NCBI GenBank assembly: GCA_902826055.1
Contig: CADEDJ010000033.1
Span: 2,706-35,629 of the forward strand
DNA length: 32,924 nucleotides
Origin: an uncultured Nitrosomonas sp.
GTDB taxonomy: Bacteria; Pseudomonadota; Gammaproteobacteria; Burkholderiales; Nitrosomonadaceae
Reading direction: 5' to 3'
Below, one piece after another: positions 24,852 through 32,924 of the stretch. Below the pieces are notes generated by a model. That model was not told the origin of the DNA. It ran no database searches and saw nothing but the letters and a program-made list of their open reading frames with translations. Numbering within the stretch: the first letter of the stretch is position 1; each line of letters begins with the position of its first letter. The translations under genes were made by a program, and so were the position numbers.

Positions 24852-26045
24852 TCAATCTCCTTTATTCCTTGGCAAACGTACCACAAACTCGCTTCCTGAT
24901 TGAGGAAGCGAATGAATCTGTACGGTACCTCCCATCGATTGAATCACACCTCGAACTATAGCAAGACCCAATCCAGTGCCTTCTGAGCGTGTCGTAAAAA
25001 AAGGTTCAAATAATCTTTCTTGCAGTGCCACATCCACACCTGGTCCATCATCACGAACACTTAGAACAATACTGTCGGTATCCACACTTCCGGTTAAAAT
25101 AATACGATCACCGGGTGAAGAAACTTGCATGGCATTTTCAAGTAAATTAATCATCGCCCCACACAATGCCTGGCGATCCGTCATCAGATGTTCTGTTTTG
25201 CTCAAATCCCGGACAATTAATCGCAAATTAAGTGGTTTGAGTTGTGGTTCAATGACTTGCTGCAACTCCATTAACAAGTCACTTATCAAGATATTTTCCA
25301 ATTGCGTAGTCTCGCCTTTTACAAAGCGCAACATGTCTTTTGTCAAATGCTCTAAATGATGCAACCGTTCAATGGTCTTAGTCGCAAATTTCTGACGTTC
25401 TTCGATAGTCAATGCATCGCTTCTAAGATGATTGGCATAAAGGAGTGCGGTTGCAAGTGGCGTACGTAACTGATGCGCAAGATTCGCCGCCATCTCACCC
25501 ATCGCGGTCAAACGCTGATTACGTCTTATTTTTTCCTGAACGGTGTAAGCATCAGTAATATCATTTACGAGCAATATCCGCCTTCCCATTGAATCCGGCG
25601 CACTACTTTCGACACGGATACGGCGACGTTGATCGATTTCTTTTTGCTCACCTACATACCACTCATTGGTAACCGTTGTCGGCAGTAAACGTTCCTGGAT
25701 AATTTGCTGCCACGTCAGTCCAAGCAAAGGTATTCCAAGTATAGCGGCAGCAGCCGGATTCACTTGCTCAATTACTTCGTGCACGTTCAATGCCAGAACA
25801 CCACCGGGTAAGGCATTTAACAAGAAACTCAAACGTCGGGATAAATCCTCTTTCTCCATCAGTTGCTTGTGCAACTCACCATTAACAAGTACCAGCTCAT
25901 GGGTTAACTGAGTCACTTGGTGTTGTAATTGTTGATACACACCAGAGAGTTGTTCAGATGCTTCATTAAAAGCAGCAAACGCAAGCTGCAGTTGTTTCTG
26001 GTCTGTATCAACAGGTTTAATCTCGCTGATTTTATTTGATTGCAC
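24852..26045 (-). CDS. flrB: Flagellar sensor histidine kinase (FlrB/FleS-like)
   Basis: Soluble histidine kinase of 397 residues without membrane helices. A coiled-coil-prone N terminus (about 15-70) is followed by a PAS domain (about 72-165: LNALPGGVLALNVHEVIEQVNPAAA), the HisKA box MGEMAANLAHQLRTPL with His191, and an ATPase domain with N box LLENAMQ, DDGPGV (G1) and FFTTRSEGTGLGLAIVRG (G2). This layout matches FlrB/FleS, which phosphorylates FlrC/FleR. The start is GTG at 26045, constrained by an in-frame TAA two codons upstream; no Shine-Dalgarno is visible, and the start falls in an inverted repeat. It is divergent from fliF. Confidence 0.9.
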   Translation of the reverse strand: MQSNKISEIKPVDTDQKQLQLAFAAFNEASEQLSGVYQQLQHQVTQLTHELVLVNGELHKQLMEKEDLSRRLSFLLNALPGGVLALNVHEVIEQVNPAAAAILGIPLLGLTWQQIIQERLLPTTVTNEWYVGEQKEIDQRRRIRVESSAPDSMGRRILLVNDITDAYTVQEKIRRNQRLTAMGEMAANLAHQLRTPLATALLYANHLRSDALTIEERQKFATKTIERLHHLEHLTKDMLRFVKGETTQLENILISDLLMELQQVIEPQLKPLNLRLIVRDLSKTEHLMTDRQALCGAMINLLENAMQVSSPGDRIILTGSVDTDSIVLSVRDDGPGVDVALQERLFEPFFTTRSEGTGLGLAIVRGVIQSMGGTVQIHSLPQSGSEFVVRLPRNKGD

Positions 26046-26241
26046 GGGTTAAATGGCAGTTTTAAGAATTGCCCGTAGCTTAACACTTACATCAACCCTT
26101 CTAATGATCCGAATAAGGGAGGCAAATCTATTCTATTTGAGCATTCAGATTGCATAAATTTATTGATAATCATCGCATCAATAAAACTCTATTGCATAAA
26201 ATCATTAATGAATTAGCAAGAATTGCGCAGGAGAATAGTTC
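26046..26241. promoter_or_regulatory. Divergent flrB-fliF control region
   Basis: A 196-base gap that must hold promoters for both flagellar arms. A near-palindrome GGCAGTT...AATTGCC spans 26055-26073, and ACGGG (26044-26048) is complementary to CCCGT (26072-26076). I searched for GG-N10-GC sigma-54 and FliA-type boxes and found no good match. The best GG/GC pair has 14 bases between, which is out of register. Confidence 0.4.
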
Positions 26242-27951
26242 GTGGCAACAGTACCCAGTGAATCTAATACGACGGCACCAACTCAGACATTAAGGTTGGC
26301 ACAGCTTAGTCAGTTATCGAATCAAAAGAAAGTGGGCCTGATTCTGGCGGCTGCAGCTGTTGTCGCATTGCTAATAGGTGCTCTGCTATGGAGTCAAACA
26401 CCCAATTACCGCACACTCTATAACAATGTATCGGATCAGGATGGTGCCGCCATCATTAGTACCCTGCAACAAATGAACATACCCTACAAATTTTCTGAAA
26501 GTGGTGGTGCGATCTTAATTCCTGAAAAACAAGTTCATGAAGTACGACTACGATTAGCTGGTCAAGGATTACCCAAAGGCAGCCTGCCTGGATTTGAATT
26601 GATGGAAAATCAAAAATTTGGCGCTAGTCAATTTTTGGAGCAAGTCAATTATCAACGCGCACTAGAAGGGGAGTTGGCTCGTTCCGTTCAATCACTCTCG
26701 GCCGTACAAAGCGCGCGCGTTCACTTAGCAATTGCGAAACCTTCGGTATTTTCAAGAGAAAAGCAGCAACCTAGTGTATCTGTTTTGCTCAATTTACATC
26801 CAGGAAGAGTTTTAAGCATAGAACAAGTTAGCGCAATCGTGCATTTGATGTCTAGCAGTGTACCGAATTTACCTGTCAAGAATGTAACGGTTGTTGATCA
26901 AAATGGCAATTTGCTCAGCACACAAAATGATAATAAACAGGATACGCGTTTTGATGCCAAGCAACTCGAATATATACAAGAACTTGAAGAAAACTATATC
27001 CGTCGTATTGAGACTATTCTGATACCTATTACGGGTGCAACCAACGTGCGTGCGCAAGTAACTGCAGATATGGATTTTTCTCGAATCGAACGCGCTGAAG
27101 AAATCTATCGCCCCAACAACACCGAATCTGATGCAGCAACGATTCGCAGTCAGAAAACATTCGAATCGGCTTCTATGGGCTCGAAAATTGACGGCGGAAT
27201 TCCTGGCGCCTTAACGAATCGTCCACCTGAGCCTGCTACAGCGCCTATTGAAGTAGGTGGAAAAAAAGCTGATGGCGGAAATGCTGAAAATGAAGATGCT
27301 GCCAATAAAGCACCGCAATTACCTACGGATAAGAAAAAAGAATCTACTATCAATTATGAAGTAGACAAAACAGTACAACATACACAGCAATCTAGCGGAA
27401 ATATCAAACGGCTTACCGCGGCAGTCGTTGTCAATTATCGTAAGAAAACCGATGAAAACGGTGAAGTCTCATATGAGCCATTGACAGCAGAAGAAATCAA
27501 GGAAATCAATAACCTTGTCAAAGAAGCGATGGGTTATAACGAGAAACGCGGAGATTCATTGACTGTAACTAATAGCTTATTCACTAACGATAGTGAACCC
27601 ATAACGGATGTTCCATTATGGAAAGATCCCGATGTAATGATGCTAGCTCAGGAAATTGGAAAACAATTATTAATTGCGGTTGTGGTATTGTTTTTCTTAT
27701 TAAAAATCTTTCGCCCGTTCCTCAAAAGCTTAGCTCAATCAACAGCCCCCGCTCTGCCGGATAAAACCAACAATGTAGCGGCGGATGGAACTGTATTGGA
27801 GCAATTGCCTGGGCAAATTAATGAGGCAGCAATTCACGCATTTCAAAAAACTATTTTTGAAGAAAACCTCAAGAAAGCTAAGCAATTAGCCTTAGATGAA
27901 CCAGCTATTGTCGCAAACGTTGTCAAAGATTGGGTAACCAAGAATGGATGA
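26242..27951 (+). CDS. fliF: Flagellar MS-ring protein FliF
   Basis: Inner-membrane MS-ring subunit of 569 residues, the assembly base of the flagellum. A transmembrane helix lies at about 30-50 (LILAAAAVVALLIGALLW) and a second near 470-490 (LLIAVVVLFFLLKIF), enclosing the periplasmic ring-building motifs. QTPNYRTLYNNVSDQDGAA and the YQRALEGELARS/VQSARVHLA segments are conserved YscJ/FliF features. The C-terminal cytoplasmic tail (KKAKQLALDEPAIVANVVKDW) is the FliG-binding part. A low-complexity Asn/Ala/Lys-rich stretch lies around 330-375. The start is GTG at 26242 with AGGAG eight bases upstream. It overlaps fliG by 8 bases. Confidence 0.96.
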   Translation: MATVPSESNTTAPTQTLRLAQLSQLSNQKKVGLILAAAAVVALLIGALLWSQTPNYRTLYNNVSDQDGAAIISTLQQMNIPYKFSESGGAILIPEKQVHEVRLRLAGQGLPKGSLPGFELMENQKFGASQFLEQVNYQRALEGELARSVQSLSAVQSARVHLAIAKPSVFSREKQQPSVSVLLNLHPGRVLSIEQVSAIVHLMSSSVPNLPVKNVTVVDQNGNLLSTQNDNKQDTRFDAKQLEYIQELEENYIRRIETILIPITGATNVRAQVTADMDFSRIERAEEIYRPNNTESDAATIRSQKTFESASMGSKIDGGIPGALTNRPPEPATAPIEVGGKKADGGNAENEDAANKAPQLPTDKKKESTINYEVDKTVQHTQQSSGNIKRLTAAVVVNYRKKTDENGEVSYEPLTAEEIKEINNLVKEAMGYNEKRGDSLTVTNSLFTNDSEPITDVPLWKDPDVMMLAQEIGKQLLIAVVVLFFLLKIFRPFLKSLAQSTAPALPDKTNNVAADGTVLEQLPGQINEAAIHAFQKTIFEENLKKAKQLALDEPAIVANVVKDWVTKNG

Positions 27952-28939
27952 AGAAGGTATTAAAAAAAGCGCCATTTTGCTCATGTCACTAGGCGAGCAG
28001 GAGGCTGCATCCGTAATTAAATTACTTGGTCCAAAAGAAGTACAAAAACTAGGGGAAGCTATGTCTAGTTTACAGAATGTGACACGCCCGGAGATTGAAA
28101 ACACACTCGCAGAATTCTGTAATGAAGCCGAAGGAAAGACCACACTGGGACAGGATTCAGCAGATTACATCCGTAAAGTTTTAACCAGCGCATTAGGTGA
28201 CGAAAAAGCTGCCAATCTTATTGATCGCATTCTACAAGGCGGCGATACCAGCGGCATCGAAGGATTAAAGTGGATGGATGCACCGTCAGTCGCGGAATTG
28301 ATTAAAGATGAGCATCCACAGATTATTGCGACTATTCTGGTTCATTTGGAACGGGATCAAGCCAGTGAAATTTTAAGCCTATTCACAGAACGGTTGCGCA
28401 ATGACACTTTATTACGTATCGCCACATTGGATAGCATTCAACCCGACGCACTGCGTGAACTCAATGACGTACTGACAAAACTGCTATCCGGTAGTAATAG
28501 TCTTCGTAAATCCGCAATGGGTGGTGTACGTGCCGCAGCAGAAATTCTCAATTTTGTTCCGACTGCACAAGAAACCAGCGTTATCGACAATATCAAGCAA
28601 TTCGATGAAGAACTGGCACAAAAAATCATGGATGAGATGTTCGTATTTGATAATCTTATTGATATTGATGACCATGGTATTCAATTACTGCTCAGAGAAG
28701 TTCAATCAGAATCCCTGATTATCGCCTTGAAAGGTGCGCAGGAAGAATTACGCAAGAAAATTTTCAAAAACATGTCACAGCGTGCTGCTGAGGCGCTCAG
28801 AGAAGATCTTGAAAGTAAGGGTCCAGTACGTGTGTCTGAAGTGGAAGCAGAGCAAAAAGAAATTCTAAAAACCCTACGCAAATTGGCTGACGACGGACAA
28901 ATCGTACTGGGAGGAAAAGGTGAAGATAACTTTGTTTAG
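27944..28939 (+). CDS. fliG: Flagellar motor switch protein FliG
   Basis: Rotor/switch-complex protein of 331 residues that couples to the stator and to FliF and FliM. The N-terminal FliF-binding domain begins EEGIKKSAILLMSLGEQ. The middle domain carries the EHPQ motif (DEHPQIIATILVHL). The C-terminal domain has the charged torque helix region (MDEMFVFDNLIDIDDHGIQLLLREV, ALRED). Length and motif order match the family. The ATG at 27944 lies within the last codons of fliF (8-base overlap), so translation is probably coupled. Confidence 0.96.
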   Translation: MDEEGIKKSAILLMSLGEQEAASVIKLLGPKEVQKLGEAMSSLQNVTRPEIENTLAEFCNEAEGKTTLGQDSADYIRKVLTSALGDEKAANLIDRILQGGDTSGIEGLKWMDAPSVAELIKDEHPQIIATILVHLERDQASEILSLFTERLRNDTLLRIATLDSIQPDALRELNDVLTKLLSGSNSLRKSAMGGVRAAAEILNFVPTAQETSVIDNIKQFDEELAQKIMDEMFVFDNLIDIDDHGIQLLLREVQSESLIIALKGAQEELRKKIFKNMSQRAAEALREDLESKGPVRVSEVEAEQKEILKTLRKLADDGQIVLGGKGEDNFV

Positions 28940-29016
28940 GGATTATTTCTTGATAGGCTCATTCAACAAATTTCAATCAAACATTTACCATTAATTGTTG
29001 CAATAAAGGTTTATCA

Positions 29017-29718
29017 ATGACAACAAACAGTTTTTTTCCAAGAGAAAAACCCACTTCCTATCAGCGATGGAAAATGGACTCTTTGGAAGCCTCAGATTTG
29101 ATCCAAAAAAAAAATTCAACTGAAGGTCAAAGCGATGCTCAGGTAAACAAGCAAATGACCCTACCGACTGATGCAGAAATTGCGACAATTTTCCAAAATG
29201 CCCAAAAAGACGGATATGCTGCCGGTTTCCAAGAAGGTACTGAAAAAGGATACACAGAAGGCAAAAAAGCGGCTGAAACGGAGATTAAAAATGGGGCAAC
29301 ACGTCTTCAAACCTTACTCTCCCACCTCAATCAAGATCTGCAAAGACTCGACCAGGAAGTTGCAGATGAACTCTTAAGTTTGGCGATTGCACTGAGCAAA
29401 AAAATGATCAGCCGAGCACTCATTATTAAGCCCGAATTTATCTTACCTATCGTGCAAGATGCGATTAGAAACTTGCCCAGCGTAATGCAACAGCCAAGGC
29501 TTTACTTACATCCTGATGATGCAAAAATAGTCCGCTCGCATATGGAAAATCAATTGGTACAAGATAATTGGTCTATTCGTGAAGATGAACAATTGTCCCC
29601 AGGCGGTTGCCGCATCGAAGTTAATGGCAGTGAAATCGATGCAAGTCTGGAGGTGCGTTGGCAAAAAATATTGTCAACTCTTGGTCAAAATGCCGACTGG
29701 CTTGAAAAAAATGACTAA
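29017..29718 (+). CDS. fliH: Flagellar assembly protein FliH
   Basis: Regulator of the FliI export ATPase, 233 residues. The segment [19 protein letters not shown] near 65-85 is the GxxxG-type repeat helix characteristic of FliH. The C-terminal domain (about 130-230) ends with [23 protein letters not shown], a conserved FliH/YscL feature that contacts FliI. It starts 77 bases after fliG with AAAGG upstream of the ATG. Its TAA overlaps the FliI start by 8 bases. Confidence 0.92.
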   Translation: MTTNSFFPREKPTSYQRWKMDSLEASDLIQKKNSTEGQSDAQVNKQMTLPTDAEIATIFQNAQKDGYAAGFQEGTEKGYTEGKKAAETEIKNGATRLQTLLSHLNQDLQRLDQEVADELLSLAIALSKKMISRALIIKPEFILPIVQDAIRNLPSVMQQPRLYLHPDDAKIVRSHMENQLVQDNWSIREDEQLSPGGCRIEVNGSEIDASLEVRWQKILSTLGQNADWLEKND

Positions 29719-31117
29719 CCCAGGTCGTCATCAACAGTGGAACAATTACTTAAATAATTGCGCTCAACTTATTACACCTTGCAATCCGTTATTGCTAAGT
29801 GGCACGATCACACGTGTGTCAGGGCTGGTGATTGAGGCGGTTGGACTCAGATTAGCCGTTGGCAGCAGCTGTACTATTTTTCTATCGAACGGGTATAGCG
29901 CTTCCGCTGAAGTTGTGGGTTTTTCTGGCGAGCGTCTTTTTCTGATGCCATCCAGTGATGTATATGGATTATCTCCAGGAGCAAAAGTAGTTGCTACAGA
30001 GATGGTTGCCGACCCGCCTAAACTTGGCAATTATCTCCACCCACGAAGACGTGCAGCAGATCGTGCCAAACATGTAGCTGTCGGTCCTGAGTTACTCGGT
30101 CGCGTTTTAAATGGATTGGGCGAACCATTAGACCAGCTTGGTTCTACAAGGGCAGAACACAACGTTCCATTGTACAGCCGACCCTATAACCCGTTAGAGC
30201 GAATTCCTGTTACCCAGCCACTCGATGTTGGCGTGTGCGCAATTAACGCACTCCTCACTGTTGGGCGAGGTCAACGCATGGGCTTGTTTGCCGGTAGCGG
30301 TGTCGGCAAAAGTGTGTTACTTGGCATGATGGCACGTTATACCGCTGCTGATGTAATTGTTGTCGGCTTAATTGGAGAGCGGGGGCGCGAAGTTAAAGAC
30401 TTCATAGAAAATATTCTGGGTAAAGAGGGGTTGGCCCGCTCCGTGGTCATTGCTGCACCTGCCGATACTTCTCCATTATTGCGTCTACAAGGCGCAGCCT
30501 ACGCCACGGCCATTGCGGAATATTTTCGTGACAGCGGCAAACATGTATTACTCATTATGGACTCGTTGACCCGTTATGCCATGGCTCAGCGGGAAATATC
30601 CCTGGCTATCGGCGAACCGCCTGCAACCAAGGGGTATCCGCCATCTGTTTTTGCCAAATTACCCCAATTGGTAGAGCGCGCAGGCAATGGAAATCACAAC
30701 AGTGGTTCGATTACAGCTTTTTATACAGTATTGGCTGAAGGTGACGACCAAAACGACCCCATTGTCGATAGCGCCCGCGCTATTCTCGACGGACATATTG
30801 TGTTATCGCGCAGATTAGCAGAGGCTGGACATTATCCGGCAATCGATATCGAAGCTTCGATCAGCCGTACTATGACCAGTGTAGTTTCACAACAACAAAT
30901 TCACCTGACCAGGCAATTCAAAAACCTTTATTCCCGCTATCAACGAAGTCATGATTTGATTAGCGTTGGCGCATATGTGCCGGGTTCAGATCCAGAACTG
31001 GACTGGGCGATTAAACTATATCCAGCGTTTGAGCAATTTTTAAATCAAGAAATGTCTCAACGTGAAAGCTTTACAGATAGTATTGAGAAACTTACAAGAC
31101 TATTTAACAGCGAATAA
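29711..31117 (+). CDS. fliI: Flagellum-specific ATP synthase FliI
   Basis: Type III export ATPase of 468 residues, F1-beta-like. Walker A is GSGVGKS at 195-201, followed by [17 protein letters not shown] and [19 protein letters not shown] (Walker B). [19 protein letters not shown] and [10 protein letters not shown] are family-specific. The N-terminal domain carries [15 protein letters not shown]. The open frame extends 44 codons further upstream, but that part lies antiparallel to nothing conserved and reads over fliH in another frame. ATG at 29711 begins a normal FliI N terminus and overlaps fliH by 8 bases. Confidence 0.96.
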   Translation: MTNPGRHQQWNNYLNNCAQLITPCNPLLLSGTITRVSGLVIEAVGLRLAVGSSCTIFLSNGYSASAEVVGFSGERLFLMPSSDVYGLSPGAKVVATEMVADPPKLGNYLHPRRRAADRAKHVAVGPELLGRVLNGLGEPLDQLGSTRAEHNVPLYSRPYNPLERIPVTQPLDVGVCAINALLTVGRGQRMGLFAGSGVGKSVLLGMMARYTAADVIVVGLIGERGREVKDFIENILGKEGLARSVVIAAPADTSPLLRLQGAAYATAIAEYFRDSGKHVLLIMDSLTRYAMAQREISLAIGEPPATKGYPPSVFAKLPQLVERAGNGNHNSGSITAFYTVLAEGDDQNDPIVDSARAILDGHIVLSRRLAEAGHYPAIDIEASISRTMTSVVSQQQIHLTRQFKNLYSRYQRSHDLISVGAYVPGSDPELDWAIKLYPAFEQFLNQEMSQRESFTDSIEKLTRLFNSE

Positions 31118-31141
31118 GCTTGCATCTCCACTTACATATTT

Positions 31142-31600
31142 ATGTCAACCTCATCGTCGTTAAAAATACTCCAGGAATTAGCCCAACAGCAAACAGATGC
31201 TTCCGCAATAAAATTAGGTCAGTTAAATGCACAGCACCAAGCAGCGGAAAAAAAACTAAACTTACTTCTGCAATATCGTGCTAATTACCAGTCACATCTG
31301 CAGAATGCAATTGCAGCAGGCATTGATCAGACTGAATTACTCAATTTTATTGCATTCATGAATAAGCTCGATGCAGCTATTTCGGAACAACGTCAAGTAG
31401 TGCTGCAAACCCACAGCATGCAGATCATAGGAAATAATGAATTTTTGTCCAATCAACGAAAATTAAAATGCTATGACATTCTATCCCAGAGAAAAAAAGC
31501 CGAGGAAAATCATAAAGGAATAAAAAAAGAACAGAAATTGCAAGATGAATTTGCTTCGAGTGCCTTCAATCGTGACCCATATTCCCAAAAAGACAATTAA
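31142..31600 (+). CDS. fliJ: Flagellar export protein FliJ
   Basis: Coiled-coil chaperone/escort protein of 152 residues that acts with FliH and FliI at the export gate. The whole protein is helical: LKILQELAQQQTDASAIKLGQL, then NAQHQAAEKKLNLLLQYRANYQ, typical of the FliJ N-terminal region, and a lysine-rich C-terminal helix (RKKAEENHKGIKKEQK). The identity rests on length, composition, the YRANYQ-type motif and the position between fliI and fliK. No Shine-Dalgarno is visible ahead of the ATG; it starts 24 bases after fliI. Confidence 0.88.
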   Translation: MSTSSSLKILQELAQQQTDASAIKLGQLNAQHQAAEKKLNLLLQYRANYQSHLQNAIAAGIDQTELLNFIAFMNKLDAAISEQRQVVLQTHSMQIIGNNEFLSNQRKLKCYDILSQRKKAEENHKGIKKEQKLQDEFASSAFNRDPYSQKDN

Positions 31601-31689
31601 TGCTCTATCTCATTGCGTTAAATTGGCACAAAGATTGCTTAATTACAAATGCAAATGCTTGATAACTAATTACTTGAGACCGAAAACTT

Positions 31690-32853
31690 ATGCTAAATAT
31701 GAATATAGCTGCCGCACCACAGGTTAAATCTTCAACTGACAATCCGGTAATAGCAAGCAACTCTGTATCCAACGACACACAGCAGCCGGCAGAAAAAGAA
31801 TTCGCAAAGGTTTTGGAACGTGAAGTATCCAGCTCAACTCATCAGGGCGAGACAAGTACGGCCACCGCAAAAATAACCGAATCTCTGGAAAAAGACACCC
31901 CGTCAGAAACTAATAGCCTAATCATAAATGCATCATCAGATACGTCTGGCACAAATATACCCACTAATAATCTATTTGTTGACATAACAAATATTGAGCA
32001 ATCGTTAATTCAGCTCAGCATAATGAATCCGGGCATTTCAACCACTGCGGCAACTCTGCCAGCAACGTTATCAGGATTACCTCAGAACACCTTAATTGCT
32101 CAAGATAACAAACTTGCAACGAATCCACTTCTTCTTACCAATCAAATTTTGCTGCAAAAATTTACACCGGTTACTTCAGCAACCGACTCTTTAACAAGTA
32201 ATTTCGTTTATTCACCGAATGATTTTTGGCAGTCGCTCGATATGGCAGATCCTGCCGTTTCCGGCAAGCTTTTGCCTTTTTCCTCAGAAATAAACGATGC
32301 CTCCCAAATTAGTGCAAAAGAAACTATCTTTTCCGCAACAATTGAATCCGTAACGCCACAGTCGCTGAGTTTAAGTTCCACTACTTCAGCTCCTTCTTCG
32401 CACCCCGGAACACAGAACACCCAAGTAGATCTTGCTGTTGGTCAACCTAAATGGGGAAGTGAGTTTGCTCAGAAAATTATATGGTTAACTTCTCAACAAC
32501 ATCAAGTGGCCGAAATCCATTTAAATCCGGCTCATCTTGGCCCTGTTGAGGTAATGTTAAGCATTACACAAGACCAAGCCACTGCACAGTTTCTCTCACC
32601 TCATCCAGCAGTACGTGAAGCCATTGAAGAAGCTTTACCCAGATTAAGAGAAATGATGGCCGAAAATGGAATTCAATTAGGCGACGTATTGGTTAGTGCT
32701 GATTCATTCCAACAAGAAAATAGACAACAGCAAGCATATAATCCAGTTAGAAACATTACCAATACTACAAGTACCCAAACAGAAGTTATACATCAAATTG
32801 AAACAACTGTTGTGTCAAATAAACACCACGGTATTGTCAACACGTATGCTTAA
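31690..32853 (+). CDS. fliK: Flagellar hook-length control protein FliK
   Basis: Secreted ruler protein of 387 residues that measures hook length and triggers the export-specificity switch. The N-terminal two thirds (to about 255) are low complexity, rich in Ser, Thr, Asn and Pro, as usual for FliK. The C-terminal Flg_hook domain (about 255-345) is clear: VAEIHLNPAHLGPVEVMLS, LSPHPAVREAIEEALPRLREMM, then GIQLGDVLVSAD. There is no signal peptide, as expected for a type III substrate. It starts 89 bases after fliJ. The 71 bases after its stop show no terminator. Confidence 0.93.
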   Translation: MLNMNIAAAPQVKSSTDNPVIASNSVSNDTQQPAEKEFAKVLEREVSSSTHQGETSTATAKITESLEKDTPSETNSLIINASSDTSGTNIPTNNLFVDITNIEQSLIQLSIMNPGISTTAATLPATLSGLPQNTLIAQDNKLATNPLLLTNQILLQKFTPVTSATDSLTSNFVYSPNDFWQSLDMADPAVSGKLLPFSSEINDASQISAKETIFSATIESVTPQSLSLSSTTSAPSSHPGTQNTQVDLAVGQPKWGSEFAQKIIWLTSQQHQVAEIHLNPAHLGPVEVMLSITQDQATAQFLSPHPAVREAIEEALPRLREMMAENGIQLGDVLVSADSFQQENRQQQAYNPVRNITNTTSTQTEVIHQIETTVVSNKHHGIVNTYA

Positions 32854-32924
32854 ATATTAATAAGCAAACTAATGAATAAATACTTTTCATAAAAACATGC
32901 CTATTTGAATCTTAACCTCTTATA

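Noticed and set aside
26055..26073. Possible sigma-54 promoter (TGGCAG...TTGC) between flrB and fliF
   Set aside because: GG and GC are separated by 14 bases instead of the required 10, and the match comes from a palindrome.

Overview
The window reads as chromosomal DNA of a betaproteobacterium, most likely an ammonia oxidiser of the Nitrosomonas group. This is inferred from gene content and order: purM-purN-DUF3108-rsmB facing a perM/hda/HAD set, hopanoid genes, and a Gram-negative flagellar cluster with an FlrB/FlrC two-component pair. No rRNA, tRNA, CRISPR array or intact insertion sequence was seen. Species assignment is an inference; no database was consulted.

Layout. 1-1213: an isolated, visibly AT-rich DUF2806 gene and a long structured hairpin. 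1214-5068 (minus strand): a tight run in the order hpnO-like aminotransferase, AI-2E/PerM membrane protein, hda (DnaA inactivator) and a HAD-IB phosphatase. 5069-6848: an about 117-bp MITE-like nested inverted repeat, a three-helix membrane protein of unknown function, and a long regulatory gap with two dyads. 6849-10592 (plus): purM (TTG start), purN, a DUF3108 exported protein and an RsmB-type rRNA methyltransferase. 10611-13511 (minus): hpnH, hpnB, hpnM, i.e. hopanoid side-chain extension and envelope handling. 13870-16489: a peptidoglycan-binding lipoprotein with its own terminator, a SelD-N-terminal-like flavoprotein and a secreted protein of unknown function. 16607-20825 (minus): a compact four-gene operon of fatty acyl-AMP ligase, NAD-dependent reductase, acyl carrier protein and serine palmitoyltransferase-like alpha-oxoamine synthase. 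21190-23043: an ABC-F protein of YheS type. 23118-32853: flagellar genes, with flrB-flrC-fliE on the minus strand diverging from fliF-G-H-I-J-K on the plus strand.

The most interesting part is 16607-20825. Its four genes match in type and order the aasR-cerR-acpR-spt genes described for sphingolipid (ceramide) synthesis in Caulobacter crescentus. The ligase would charge the dedicated carrier protein with a fatty acid, the oxoamine synthase would condense that acyl chain with an amino acid (serine in true sphingolipid pathways), and the reductase would reduce the resulting ketone. No N-acyltransferase (bacterial ceramide synthase) is visible in the window. The operon lies about 3 kb from hopanoid genes, so the middle third of the window looks like a neighbourhood for unusual membrane lipids. 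Housekeeping genes (purMN, rsmB, hda, yheS) are interleaved with it.
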